Of a stretch of DNA of 56,673 nt, positions 49,637 through 56,673 are shown in pieces. Both the position numbers and the translations under genes were made by a program. This stretch comes from Muribaculaceae bacterium. Its GTDB lineage: Bacteria; Bacteroidota; Bacteroidia; Bacteroidales; Muribaculaceae. Below the pieces are notes generated by a model. That model saw nothing but the letters and a program-made list of their open reading frames with translations. It searched no databases and was not told the DNA's origin. Each line of letters starts with the position of its first letter. The stretch's first letter is position 1. The stretch covers positions 1-56,673 of the forward strand of contig JAFUWD010000022.1 of assembly GCA_017483645.1 (NCBI GenBank), written 5' to 3'.

Positions 49637-52600
49637 TCACTTCACAACCTTCACGGTGCGCGTGGTGCCGTCGTTGAGCTTCATCACCATGATGTTGATG
49701 CCTTCGAACGGACGGTCGCTCACCTGTCCGGCCACGTTCACGTAGTGCACATCGGCCACGTTGCTGTCCATGAGCAGAGTGTCGATGGCAGTGGTGATTT
49801 CGAGGTTGATGAGCTCGCCACGCAGGTTCTGGAAGTCGAGGTCGTCACCGGCTTTCACGCGGCGCGGTGCGCCACCGGCAGGTTGTTCGGCCTCCCAAGC
49901 CTCGTTCAGGTAGATGGCCACGGTCACTGTGTAGTTGCCGCCCACCTGCCAGTTGGCTGGCATGTGGTTGTTGGTGATAATCAGGCTTTGGCCTTGCGGA
50001 GCGGCGCTGTAGGCACGCAGCGCGTTGCCGTCCCAGTATCCGCTCATGCGCACCACTTGTGCCAGTTTCACTTGCGGAACCATGCCCTGGCTCATGTCGA
50101 CCGACTGAATTGCAGTGCTGATTCCGTCGTTCTCCACGGCATTCTCGCTCAGCTCGCTCACGACGAGCACCGGGTTGGTGTCGCGCAGGTCGAGCTTGCC
50201 GGTCACGGTGCCTTCGAGGCTCTTGTTGCCCTCAATGAGCTGCTCGGCGATGGCGTCGTTCAGTTGCAGACGGATGTAGTCGGTTCCGTCGGTCACATAG
50301 GCATCGCCACCAAGCACTTTCACCACAGCCATGGCCTCGGCCACAGTGTAGTCATTGCCGTCAACACCTTCGGTGAGGATGGTGTGTAGCGGAGTGAGGA
50401 CTTTCACCTTCTTGAAGGTGGCTTTCACTTGGAATTCGGTGTTGTCGGCATAGTTCGGTGTGAGGAAGTTGGGCAGCGACTCGGGCAGAACGAAAGTGTA
50501 GTGCGTGTCGTCGACCTTGGTCACGGTGATGTTGCCCTGGTCAGCGCGCATCTTGCGCGGTGCTCGCGGTTCTTCGCCGCCTCCACCCTGGATTTCATAG
50601 CTGGCGCTCACGGTGAGCTGATCCAGCTCATATCCCTGTGCGGGTGTCACGGTGATTGTGACGGTCTCGCCGATGGCAGCTTGTGCTTTGTCGACCTCGG
50701 CGGTGCCATTCTCGGTCTCAAGCACGGTGATGTTGTACTTCTTCACCGGCAGCGCCTTGAAGGTGGCCCTGACGGTGACATCGGCGTTCGGCATGGTGAA
50801 TTTGCCGTCCACAATCGTTCCCATGAACGGCTGGTTCGACAACTCGTAATGGTACGAGAGTTCATCGACTTCGTATCCGGCAGCAGGTGTGATGGTGACG
50901 TTGATCACGTCGCCTGCATAGGCGGTTGTCTTGTCGACGGTGACGGTGCCGTTTTCGGTCGGTCCCACGGCCACCGTGTATTCCTTCATGACGAAGGTGA
51001 CAGCGATGGTGACATCGGCCGCGGGCATGTTGAAGTTGTAGAAACCATAGTCGTCTTGCGTGGTCTCAACCTGCTTCTGCTCGTTGCCCTCGGTGTAGGT
51101 GACTTTTACCTCACCCACTTGATATCCGGGTTCGGGCTTAGCATAGACTGACACTTGCTCGCCAACGTTGGCGGTCGTCTTGTCGTCAAGGATGCTCACC
51201 GATCCATTCTGTGTCTCGGCCACTGTGATGTTGAATGGGGGCAGCGCCTTGAACGTGGCTCTGACGATGACATCGGCATTCGGCATGGTGAACTTGCCGT
51301 TCTCAATCGTCTGCATGAACGGCTGGTTCGAGAGCTCGTAATGGAACGAGATGTCATCGACCTCGTATCCGACCGCAGGTGTGATGGTGACGTTGATTTC
51401 ATCGCCTGCATTGGCGGTCGTCTTGTCAACGGTGACCGTACCGTTTTCGGTTTGAGCCACTTCCACAGTGTAGGCTTTCTTGACGAAGGTGACAGTGATG
51501 GTGACATCGGCCGCGGGCATGGTGAAGTTGTAGAAACCATAATCGTCTTGTGTGGTTTCAATCTGTTTAAGCTCGTTGCCCTCGGTATAGGTGACTTTCA
51601 CCTCACCCACCTCATAACCGGCCTCGGGCTGTCCGTAGACAGATATTTGTTCGCTGGGGTCGGCGGTCTGCTTGTCGTCCTTCACGGTCACCGTACCATT
51701 TTGTGTCTCGGCCACGGTGATGTTGTATTTGCTGGACAAGCGCTCGAAGGTGGCGCTCACGGTCACATCGGCATTCGGCATGGTGAATTTATAAACACCG
51801 TTTTCATCGGGGCTGACGGTGTACATCATGTCGCTCTGTCCACCGGCGTAGAAGACGTATTTGACCTCCGTAACCTTGCAGTTGTTGTTGGGGGTGACGG
51901 TGAGGACGATTTCGTCGCCATAGGCGGCTTTCTGCTTGCTGGCGGTGACAGTGCCGTTTTCAGACGGTATCACGTTGACATTGTACTCAGTGACTTTGAA
52001 AATGCCATACACAGTCACGTCGGCCGCAGGCATGTTGAAGTTGTAGTAACCATATTGGTCGAGCACGGCATCCACTAACATTTCGCCCTCTTCAGTTTCA
52101 TAAGAGATGTGGATATTATCCACCTCATAACCAGTTTCAGGGGTGGCGCGGACACCCACTTGCTCGCCAACGATAGCGGTCGTCTTGTTGCCGCTGATGC
52201 TCAGAGTTCCATGCTGAGTCTCAGCCACGGTGATGTTGAAGAGGTTCCTCTTGAAGGTTGCAGTGACGGTCACGTCGGCGGCAGGCATGGTGAACTTGCC
52301 GTCGGTCACGGTCACTTCATTGTTGCCGGCCATCACTTTGAGCGCATCCAGCTCGTAGCCGGCAGCGGGCGTGACGGTGGGGGTTACTTCTTCGCCCATT
52401 TGTGCGGTCTGCTTGTCGGCAGCCACTTGACCGTTCTGTGCTTCGTTCACCGTGATGTTGTAGGGCAATTGCTCGAAGGTGGCGCTCACGGTCACGTCGG
52501 CATTCGGCATGGTGAATTTGTACACACCGTTTTCATCGGGGGTGATGGTTTTCAAAATGTCGCTCTGTCCACCGGCGTAGAAAGTGTATTTGACCTCCGT

Positions 52601-54103
52601 AACCTTGCAGTGGTCGTTGGGGGTGACGGTGAGTACAATTTCGTCGCCATAGGCGGCTTTCTGCTTGCTGGCGGTGACAGTGCCGTTTTCAGACGGTGCC
52701 ACGTTGACGTTGTATTCTGTTGCTTTGAATGTGGCAGACACAGTCACGTCGGCCGCGGGCATTTCGAAGTTGTAGTAACCGTATTGGTCGAGCTCGGTAT
52801 CCACTGAGATTTTGCCCTCTTTGGTTTCATAAGAAATCTGGACGTTTTCAACCTCATATCCGGTTTCAGGGGTGGCGCGGACACCCACTTGCTCGCCAGG
52901 GGTAGCGGTCGTCTTGTCGTCAAAGATGCTCAGTGTACCATGCTGGGTCTCGGCCACAGTGATGTTGTAGGGCAATTGCTCGAAGATTGCGCTCACGGTC
53001 ACGTCGGCGGCAGGCATTCTGAATTGGTACACACCGTTTTCATCGGGGGTGATGGTGGTGGTCACCAGGTCGCCCTGTTCACCAATGTAGGTGAATTTAA
53101 CCTCCGCAGCCTTATAGTGGTCTTTGGGGTTGACGTCAAGGCGGATTAAATCTTTATATTGTGCTTTTATTCCAGAGGAAACGAGCCCTCCGTCTCTGTA
53201 GATTAAAATCGCTCCGTTTTCAGACGGTGCAATAGTGACGTTGTATTCTGTGGGTTTGAATGTTGCATACACAGTCACGTTATAGGCAGGCATGGTAAAG
53301 TAGTAACCGTCTTGGTCGTGCTCAAGACTTTGATTGAGTACACCATGCTCGGTTTCATACTCGATGTAGATGTCATCAACCTCATATCCGGTATCAGGGG
53401 TGACGGTAACGCTCACCTTATCGCCCTTGTGGGCTTCGGTCTTGTTGATGGTGATGTCTCCGTCCGTAATGCCAAAGGCCTTGTCGATTCCATAGGTAAC
53501 AGCCTCAAATGTGGCAGTCACGTTCACGTCGCCATAAGGCATGATGAACTGGTTTCCGTTTTGGATTTCGATTAGCCCGTTTCCGCAAGTCACAATGAAT
53601 TCAGTCAGTTTATAGCCTTCTTCGGGATAAGCTGTGAGGCTTACCAGATCGCCTTTCTTGGCTTGTGACAGGTCGCTTGTGACCCTGCCGTGCTCGCAAT
53701 TGCCTGTTGTCACGTTGAAGGTGGGAGCTTCAGGAAATGTCGCGTCAATGCGGGCACCGTAGGGGGCTTCGGGCATCGTGAAGATGTACCTTGCCTCGAC
53801 AGTGTGGTCGGTGGGCTCGTCGCCGCTGATTTCAATGTCGCCCGCAATACCGATGCGAGCAGGGCCTTGTGCCGATCCGGCATCGATGGTCTTTTTCACC
53901 ACAATGTCGGATTTGTGGATGCAGTAGCCCTGATTGGGTGTCACGGTGATGACCACCGTTTGCCCTGCTGTTGGAGCCTCAGGCGAGAATGTCACCTGGC
54001 CATTACTGGTGGGCGAGACAATCACCTGCTGTGCACCCCACGCCGCTGTTATGCCGCAGAGCAGCATGACGAGCAGCATGAATCGATGTTTAACTGTTTG
54101 CAT
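49637..54103 (-). CDS. Giant InlB-type repeat protein with T9SS-like C-terminal domain
   Basis: 1488 residues with a signal peptide (ends TAAWGAQ). Fourteen repeats of about 75-85 residues follow. Each runs YNITVAETQNGTVTV, DKTTANAGEQV, GYEVDDI, and ends FTMPAADVTVTATF. This is the pattern of divergent InlB B-repeat domains. Repeat 14 carries an insert with a basic PRAPRKMRADQG stretch. The C-terminal 270 residues form a separate beta domain with a second basic motif (GGAPRRVKAGDD), then VHYVNVAGQV ... EGINIMVMKLNDGTTRTVKVVK, which fits a type A T9SS sorting signal. A stalk-like adhesin or surface-layer protein is a reasonable inference. It is a tandem paralogue of the gene at 54600. Confidence 0.8.
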   Translation of the reverse strand: MQTVKHRFMLLVMLLCGITAAWGAQQVIVSPTSNGQVTFSPEAPTAGQTVVITVTPNQGYCIHKSDIVVKKTIDAGSAQGPARIGIAGDIEISGDEPTDHTVEARYIFTMPEAPYGARIDATFPEAPTFNVTTGNCEHGRVTSDLSQAKKGDLVSLTAYPEEGYKLTEFIVTCGNGLIEIQNGNQFIMPYGDVNVTATFEAVTYGIDKAFGITDGDITINKTEAHKGDKVSVTVTPDTGYEVDDIYIEYETEHGVLNQSLEHDQDGYYFTMPAYNVTVYATFKPTEYNVTIAPSENGAILIYRDGGLVSSGIKAQYKDLIRLDVNPKDHYKAAEVKFTYIGEQGDLVTTTITPDENGVYQFRMPAADVTVSAIFEQLPYNITVAETQHGTLSIFDDKTTATPGEQVGVRATPETGYEVENVQISYETKEGKISVDTELDQYGYYNFEMPAADVTVSATFKATEYNVNVAPSENGTVTASKQKAAYGDEIVLTVTPNDHCKVTEVKYTFYAGGQSDILKTITPDENGVYKFTMPNADVTVSATFEQLPYNITVNEAQNGQVAADKQTAQMGEEVTPTVTPAAGYELDALKVMAGNNEVTVTDGKFTMPAADVTVTATFKRNLFNITVAETQHGTLSISGNKTTAIVGEQVGVRATPETGYEVDNIHISYETEEGEMLVDAVLDQYGYYNFNMPAADVTVYGIFKVTEYNVNVIPSENGTVTASKQKAAYGDEIVLTVTPNNNCKVTEVKYVFYAGGQSDMMYTVSPDENGVYKFTMPNADVTVSATFERLSSKYNITVAETQNGTVTVKDDKQTADPSEQISVYGQPEAGYEVGEVKVTYTEGNELKQIETTQDDYGFYNFTMPAADVTITVTFVKKAYTVEVAQTENGTVTVDKTTANAGDEINVTITPAVGYEVDDISFHYELSNQPFMQTIENGKFTMPNADVIVRATFKALPPFNITVAETQNGSVSILDDKTTANVGEQVSVYAKPEPGYQVGEVKVTYTEGNEQKQVETTQDDYGFYNFNMPAADVTIAVTFVMKEYTVAVGPTENGTVTVDKTTAYAGDVINVTITPAAGYEVDELSYHYELSNQPFMGTIVDGKFTMPNADVTVRATFKALPVKKYNITVLETENGTAEVDKAQAAIGETVTITVTPAQGYELDQLTVSASYEIQGGGGEEPRAPRKMRADQGNITVTKVDDTHYTFVLPESLPNFLTPNYADNTEFQVKATFKKVKVLTPLHTILTEGVDGNDYTVAEAMAVVKVLGGDAYVTDGTDYIRLQLNDAIAEQLIEGNKSLEGTVTGKLDLRDTNPVLVVSELSENAVENDGISTAIQSVDMSQGMVPQVKLAQVVRMSGYWDGNALRAYSAAPQGQSLIITNNHMPANWQVGGNYTVTVAIYLNEAWEAEQPAGGAPRRVKAGDDLDFQNLRGELINLEITTAIDTLLMDSNVADVHYVNVAGQVSDRPFEGINIMVMKLNDGTTRTVKVVK

Positions 54104-54167
54104 AGTGTTTTTGTTAATAATGTAATGTTATAAAGAGAATAAAATTCATTTCTTGTTTCAATTTGTT

Positions 54168-54391
54168 CCTCCCCTAAGTTAGGGGAGGTGCCCGTCAGGG
54201 CGGAGGAGTGTGTCCTCCTGTGTGGTTGCCGTTGTCGCGGTTTTACACACTCCCTCGGCCTTCGGCCACTCCCCCTAACTTAGGGGGAGAGTTTTCGGCG
54301 TCGTTTCTGGTTTGACACACGCCCCGGCCCGTTGGGCCGCATTCCCGAGCTTCGCTCGCCTACCCGTAGCCTTTCCCTCTAACTTAGAGGG
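54168..54391. repeat. Palindrome-rich intergenic element
   Basis: Three related palindromes on a TAACTTA/TAAGTTA core lie at 54168-54188 (CCTCCCCTAA-G-TTAGGGGAGG), 54269-54289 (CTCCCCCTAACTTAGGGGGAG) and 54375-54391 (CCCTCTAACTTAGAGGG). The first two are inverted with respect to each other. Between them are small hairpins: CGGCCTTCGGCC, CGGCCCGTTGGGCCG, CGAGCTTCGCTCG. No transposase is encoded. It resembles a REP/MITE-like mobile or RNA-structured repeat. Confidence 0.7.
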
Positions 54392-54492
54392 GGAAATCCA
54401 GGGATGCGGGTATTTGTCGCGCCCAGGTCATTTCGATGTGGGAGCGGCAAAAAGTTGTATTTTTTTTTCATGATGACAGCCATTTTGCCATG

Positions 54493-54524
54493 CAAAGATA
54501 ACAATTTTCAATAGAATACACAAA
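54493..54524 (-). promoter_or_regulatory. Promoter of the first large repeat-protein gene
   Basis: Minus strand: TTTG (54521-54524), 20 bases, then TATCTTTG (54493-54500), an exact match to consensus and spacing. The next long gene downstream starts at 54103, so the leader is about 380 bases. Confidence 0.7.
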
Positions 54525-54527
54525 TGT

Positions 54528-54561
54528 AAAAAGGCGGCACCCATTGCGGATGCCGCCTTTT
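54528..54561. terminator. Terminator of the second large repeat-protein gene
   Basis: A stem of AAAAGGCGGCA / TGCCGCCTTTT with a short loop; five T residues follow on the minus strand. It is a diverged copy of the hairpin at 49565. Confidence 0.85.
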
Positions 54562-54599
54562 CTATCGATAGCGGATAATCAGTGATTACCCACAGGTGT

Positions 54600-56673
54600 T
54601 CACTTCACAACCTTCACGGTGCGTGTGGTGCCGTTGTTGAGCTTCATCACCATGATGTTGACACCCTCGAAGGGACGTTCGCTCACTTGTCCGGCCACGT
54701 TCACATAGTGAACCTCAGTCACGTCGTTGTCCATGAGCAGCCGGTCGATGGCGGTGGTGATTTCGAGGTCGATGAGCTCGCCACGCAGGTTCTGGAAGTC
54801 GAGGTCGTCACCGGCTTTCACACGGCGCGGTGCACCGCCTGCAGGCTGCTCGGTCTCCCAAGCCTCGTTCAGGTAGATGGCCACGGTCACGGTGTAGTTG
54901 CCGCCCACCTGCCAGTTGGCAGGCATGTAGGTGTTGGAGATAATCAGGCTCTGTCCTTGCGGCGCTGCGCTGTAGGCACGCAGAGCGTTGCCATCCCAGT
55001 ATCCGCTCATGCGGACCACTTGTGCCGGCTTCACCTGTGAAACCATACCCTGGCTCATGTCGACCGACTGAATCTCAGTGCTGATTCCGTCGTTGTCCAC
55101 GGTATTCTCGCTGATTTCGCTGACGATGAGCACCGGGTTGGTGTCGCGCATGTCGAGCTTGCCGGTGACAGTGCCCTCCAGGCTCTTCTTGCCCTCGGCA
55201 AGCTGCTCGGCGATGGCGTCGTTCAGTTGCAGACGGATGTAGTCGGTTCCGTCGGTCACATAGGCATCGCCACCAAGCACTTTCACCACAGCCATGGCCT
55301 CGGCCACGGTGTAGTCAGTTCCGTTGACACCCTCGGTGAGGATGGTGTGTAGCGGAGTGAGGACTTTCACCTTCTTGAAGGTGGCTTTCACCTGGAATTC
55401 GGTGTTGTCGGTGTAGTTCGGTGTGAGAATGTTGGGTAACTCTTCGGGCAGTACGAATGTGTAGTGCGTGTCGTCGACCTTGGTCACGGTGATGTTACCC
55501 TGGTCAGCGCGTATCCTGCGCGGTGCGCGAGGATCTTCATCTCCACCCTGGATTTCATAGCTGGCGCTCACGGTGAGCACATCCAGCTCATAACCCTGTG
55601 CGGGTGTCACGGTGATGGTGACGGTCTCGCCGATGGCAGCCTGAGCCTTGTCGGTCTCGGCGGTGCCATTCTCGGTCTCAAGCACGGTGATGTTGTACTT
55701 CTTCACCGGCAGCGCCTTGAAGGTGGCTTTCACCTGGAATTCGGTGTTGTCGATATAGTTCGGCGTGAGGAAGTTGGGCAGCGACTCGGGCAGGACGAAC
55801 GTGTAGTGCGTGTCGTCGACCTTGGTCACGGTGATGTCGCCCTGGTCAGCGCGAATCTTGCGCGGTGCGCGGCCACCACCGCCACCGCCACCGTCACTCT
55901 GCATTTCGTAACCTGCGCTCACGGTGAGCTGATCCAGCTCATATCCCTGTGCGGGTGTCACGGTGATTGTGACGGTCTCGCCGATGGCAGCCTGAGCCTT
56001 GTCGACCTCGGCGGTGCCATTCTCGGTTTCAAGCACGGTGATGTTGTACTTCTTCACCGGCAGGGCCTTGAAGGTGACTTTGACGGTGACATTGGCATAC
56101 GGCATGATGAATTTGCCGTCCACGATGGTCTGCGTATAATCCTGACCCACCATGCTGTAAATGTAAGATTGCTCATCGACTTCGTATCCGGCAGCGGGCG
56201 TGATGGTGACGTTGATTTCGTCGCCTGCATTGGCGGTCGTCTTGTCGACGGTGACAGTACCGTTTTCGGTTTGAGCCACTTCCACGGTGTAGGCTTTCTT
56301 AACGAAGGTGACAGCGATGGTTACATCGGCCGCGGGCATGATGAAGCTGTAGTAACCATTTTCGTTTGTGGTTTCAACCTGCTTCTGCTCGTTGCCCTCG
56401 GTGTAGGTGACTTTGACCTCACCCACCTCATAACCGGGATCGGATATGCCAGAGAATGTCACTTGCTCGCCTGGGTTAGCGGTCGTCTTGTTGCCCATGA
56501 CGCTCACCGATCCGTTTTGGGTTTCGGCCACGGTGATGTTGTAAGGCAATTGCTCGAAGGTGGCGCTCACGGTCACGTCGGCCGCTGGCATGTTGAATTT
56601 GTACACACCGTTTGCATCGGGGCTGACGGTGTACATCATGTCGCTCTGTCCACCGGCATAGAAGACGTATTTA
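54600..56673 (-). CDS. Second giant InlB-type repeat protein, T9SS-like end (5' partial)
   Basis: The frame stays open to the window edge; an ATG at 56639 is internal to a repeat (AGGQSDMMYTV), so the real start is outside. About 690 residues are visible: one partial and four complete repeats, then the same 270-residue C-terminal domain and sorting-like end (GVNIMVMKLNNGTTRTVKVVK) as the neighbour. It differs in having two successive repeats with the basic insert (GRAPRKIRADQG and PRAPRRIRADQG), where the neighbour has one; the first insert also has a Gly run (GGGGGG). The 3' kilobase is nearly identical to the neighbour's, suggesting recent duplication or gene conversion. Confidence 0.8.
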   Translation of the reverse strand, partial: KYVFYAGGQSDMMYTVSPDANGVYKFNMPAADVTVSATFEQLPYNITVAETQNGSVSVMGNKTTANPGEQVTFSGISDPGYEVGEVKVTYTEGNEQKQVETTNENGYYSFIMPAADVTIAVTFVKKAYTVEVAQTENGTVTVDKTTANAGDEINVTITPAAGYEVDEQSYIYSMVGQDYTQTIVDGKFIMPYANVTVKVTFKALPVKKYNITVLETENGTAEVDKAQAAIGETVTITVTPAQGYELDQLTVSAGYEMQSDGGGGGGGRAPRKIRADQGDITVTKVDDTHYTFVLPESLPNFLTPNYIDNTEFQVKATFKALPVKKYNITVLETENGTAETDKAQAAIGETVTITVTPAQGYELDVLTVSASYEIQGGDEDPRAPRRIRADQGNITVTKVDDTHYTFVLPEELPNILTPNYTDNTEFQVKATFKKVKVLTPLHTILTEGVNGTDYTVAEAMAVVKVLGGDAYVTDGTDYIRLQLNDAIAEQLAEGKKSLEGTVTGKLDMRDTNPVLIVSEISENTVDNDGISTEIQSVDMSQGMVSQVKPAQVVRMSGYWDGNALRAYSAAPQGQSLIISNTYMPANWQVGGNYTVTVAIYLNEAWETEQPAGGAPRRVKAGDDLDFQNLRGELIDLEITTAIDRLLMDNDVTEVHYVNVAGQVSERPFEGVNIMVMKLNNGTTRTVKVVK

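Larger units (their letters stand above)
54104..54599. other. 496-base intergenic region between the two repeat-protein genes
   Basis: It holds, in minus-strand order, the terminator of the upstream paralogue, a promoter, a leader of about 380 bases containing a palindromic element, and an AT-rich stretch before the ATG at 54103. A short frame starting just after the promoter (ATG at 54472, MKKKYNFLPLPHRNDLG) runs into the element and stops after 30 codons. Confidence 0.6.
49558..56673. repeat. Tandem duplication of the repeat-protein gene unit (period about 4.96 kb)
   Basis: The region from 49558 and the region from 54521 begin with the same sequence: a CAAATGTAAAAAGGCGGCAC block, terminator, ATCGATAGCGGATAATC, then the 3' end of the gene. 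The gene 3' ends stay nearly identical for more than 1 kb. The copied unit includes the -33 box of the gene lying next downstream. Confidence 0.75.

Noticed and set aside
54168..54391. CRISPR-like array
   Set aside because: Palindromes are unequally spaced, differ in sequence and orientation, and there are no regular spacers or cas genes.
49637..56673. Phage tail-fibre or toxin (YD/Rhs) interpretation of the repeat proteins
   Set aside because: Repeats follow the InlB-type pattern ending FTMPAADVTVTATF, there is a signal peptide and a sorting-like C-terminus, and no phage genes are nearby.

Overview
The window reads as a chromosomal segment of a Bacteroidales bacterium. The evidence is several promoters of the Bacteroidetes type (a TTTG or TTG box about 20 bases upstream of TAnnTTTG), a complete type IX secretion (T9SS) core operon, CarboxypepD-plug TonB receptors, BspA-like leucine-rich repeats and T9SS C-terminal sorting domains. 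The mix, with GC-rich housekeeping genes and a retained T9SS in a glucan-degrading organism, would fit Muribaculaceae or a relative. I cannot fix the family from sequence alone. I saw no rRNA, tRNA, CRISPR array, integrase or transposase.

Layout. 1-0.5 kb: 3' end of a CD225/dispanin-like membrane protein with a Q/P/Y repeat tail. 0.5-5.7 kb (minus): a TonB-dependent receptor followed by a DUF5689 lipoprotein. 5.9-6.5 kb (plus): a small membrane protein joining a zinc ribbon to an orphan FtsK-gamma winged helix. 6.6-13.6 kb (minus): T9SS operon porT-porP-gldK-gldL-gldM-gldN. 13.6-26.4 kb: surface polysaccharide locus. An acyltransferase and a GT2 enzyme run on the minus strand, divergent from a long plus-strand run of flippase, Wza-like export lipoprotein, Wzc-like chain-length/kinase protein, Wzy-like polymerase, two glycosyltransferases, a radical SAM/SPASM protein and a further glycosyltransferase. 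26.4-29.8 kb (minus): a CotH-kinase protein with a dockerin-like pair, a frameshifted beta-helix protein, and the remnant of a second beta-helix gene in frame just behind ychF. 29.8-32.6 kb: ychF diverging from a membrane-bound DUF6377-type regulator. 32.8-41 kb: a mosaic T9SS cargo protein, then a BspA-like LRR protein with a CBM26-like module and dockerin-like end, and a small lipoprotein. 41.4-49.5 kb (minus): alpha-glucan utilisation genes (MFS transporter, 4-alpha-glucanotransferase, pullulanase, separate GH13). 49.6-56.7 kb (minus): a tandem pair of very large InlB-type repeat proteins with T9SS-like ends; the second runs off the window.

How it fits together. The T9SS exports proteins with C-terminal sorting domains, and at least three encoded here carry one. 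In Bacteroidetes such cargo is often attached to a surface polysaccharide, and a polysaccharide locus lies next to the operon. Starch-binding-like modules on two surface proteins, together with the pullulanase/MalQ/GH13/MFS genes, suggest a surface adapted to alpha-glucans. The most unusual points are the CotH/dockerin/beta-helix island with its fresh rearrangement scars, the zinc-ribbon/FtsK-gamma protein, and the duplicated repeat-protein unit whose promoter is separated from its gene by a palindromic element.
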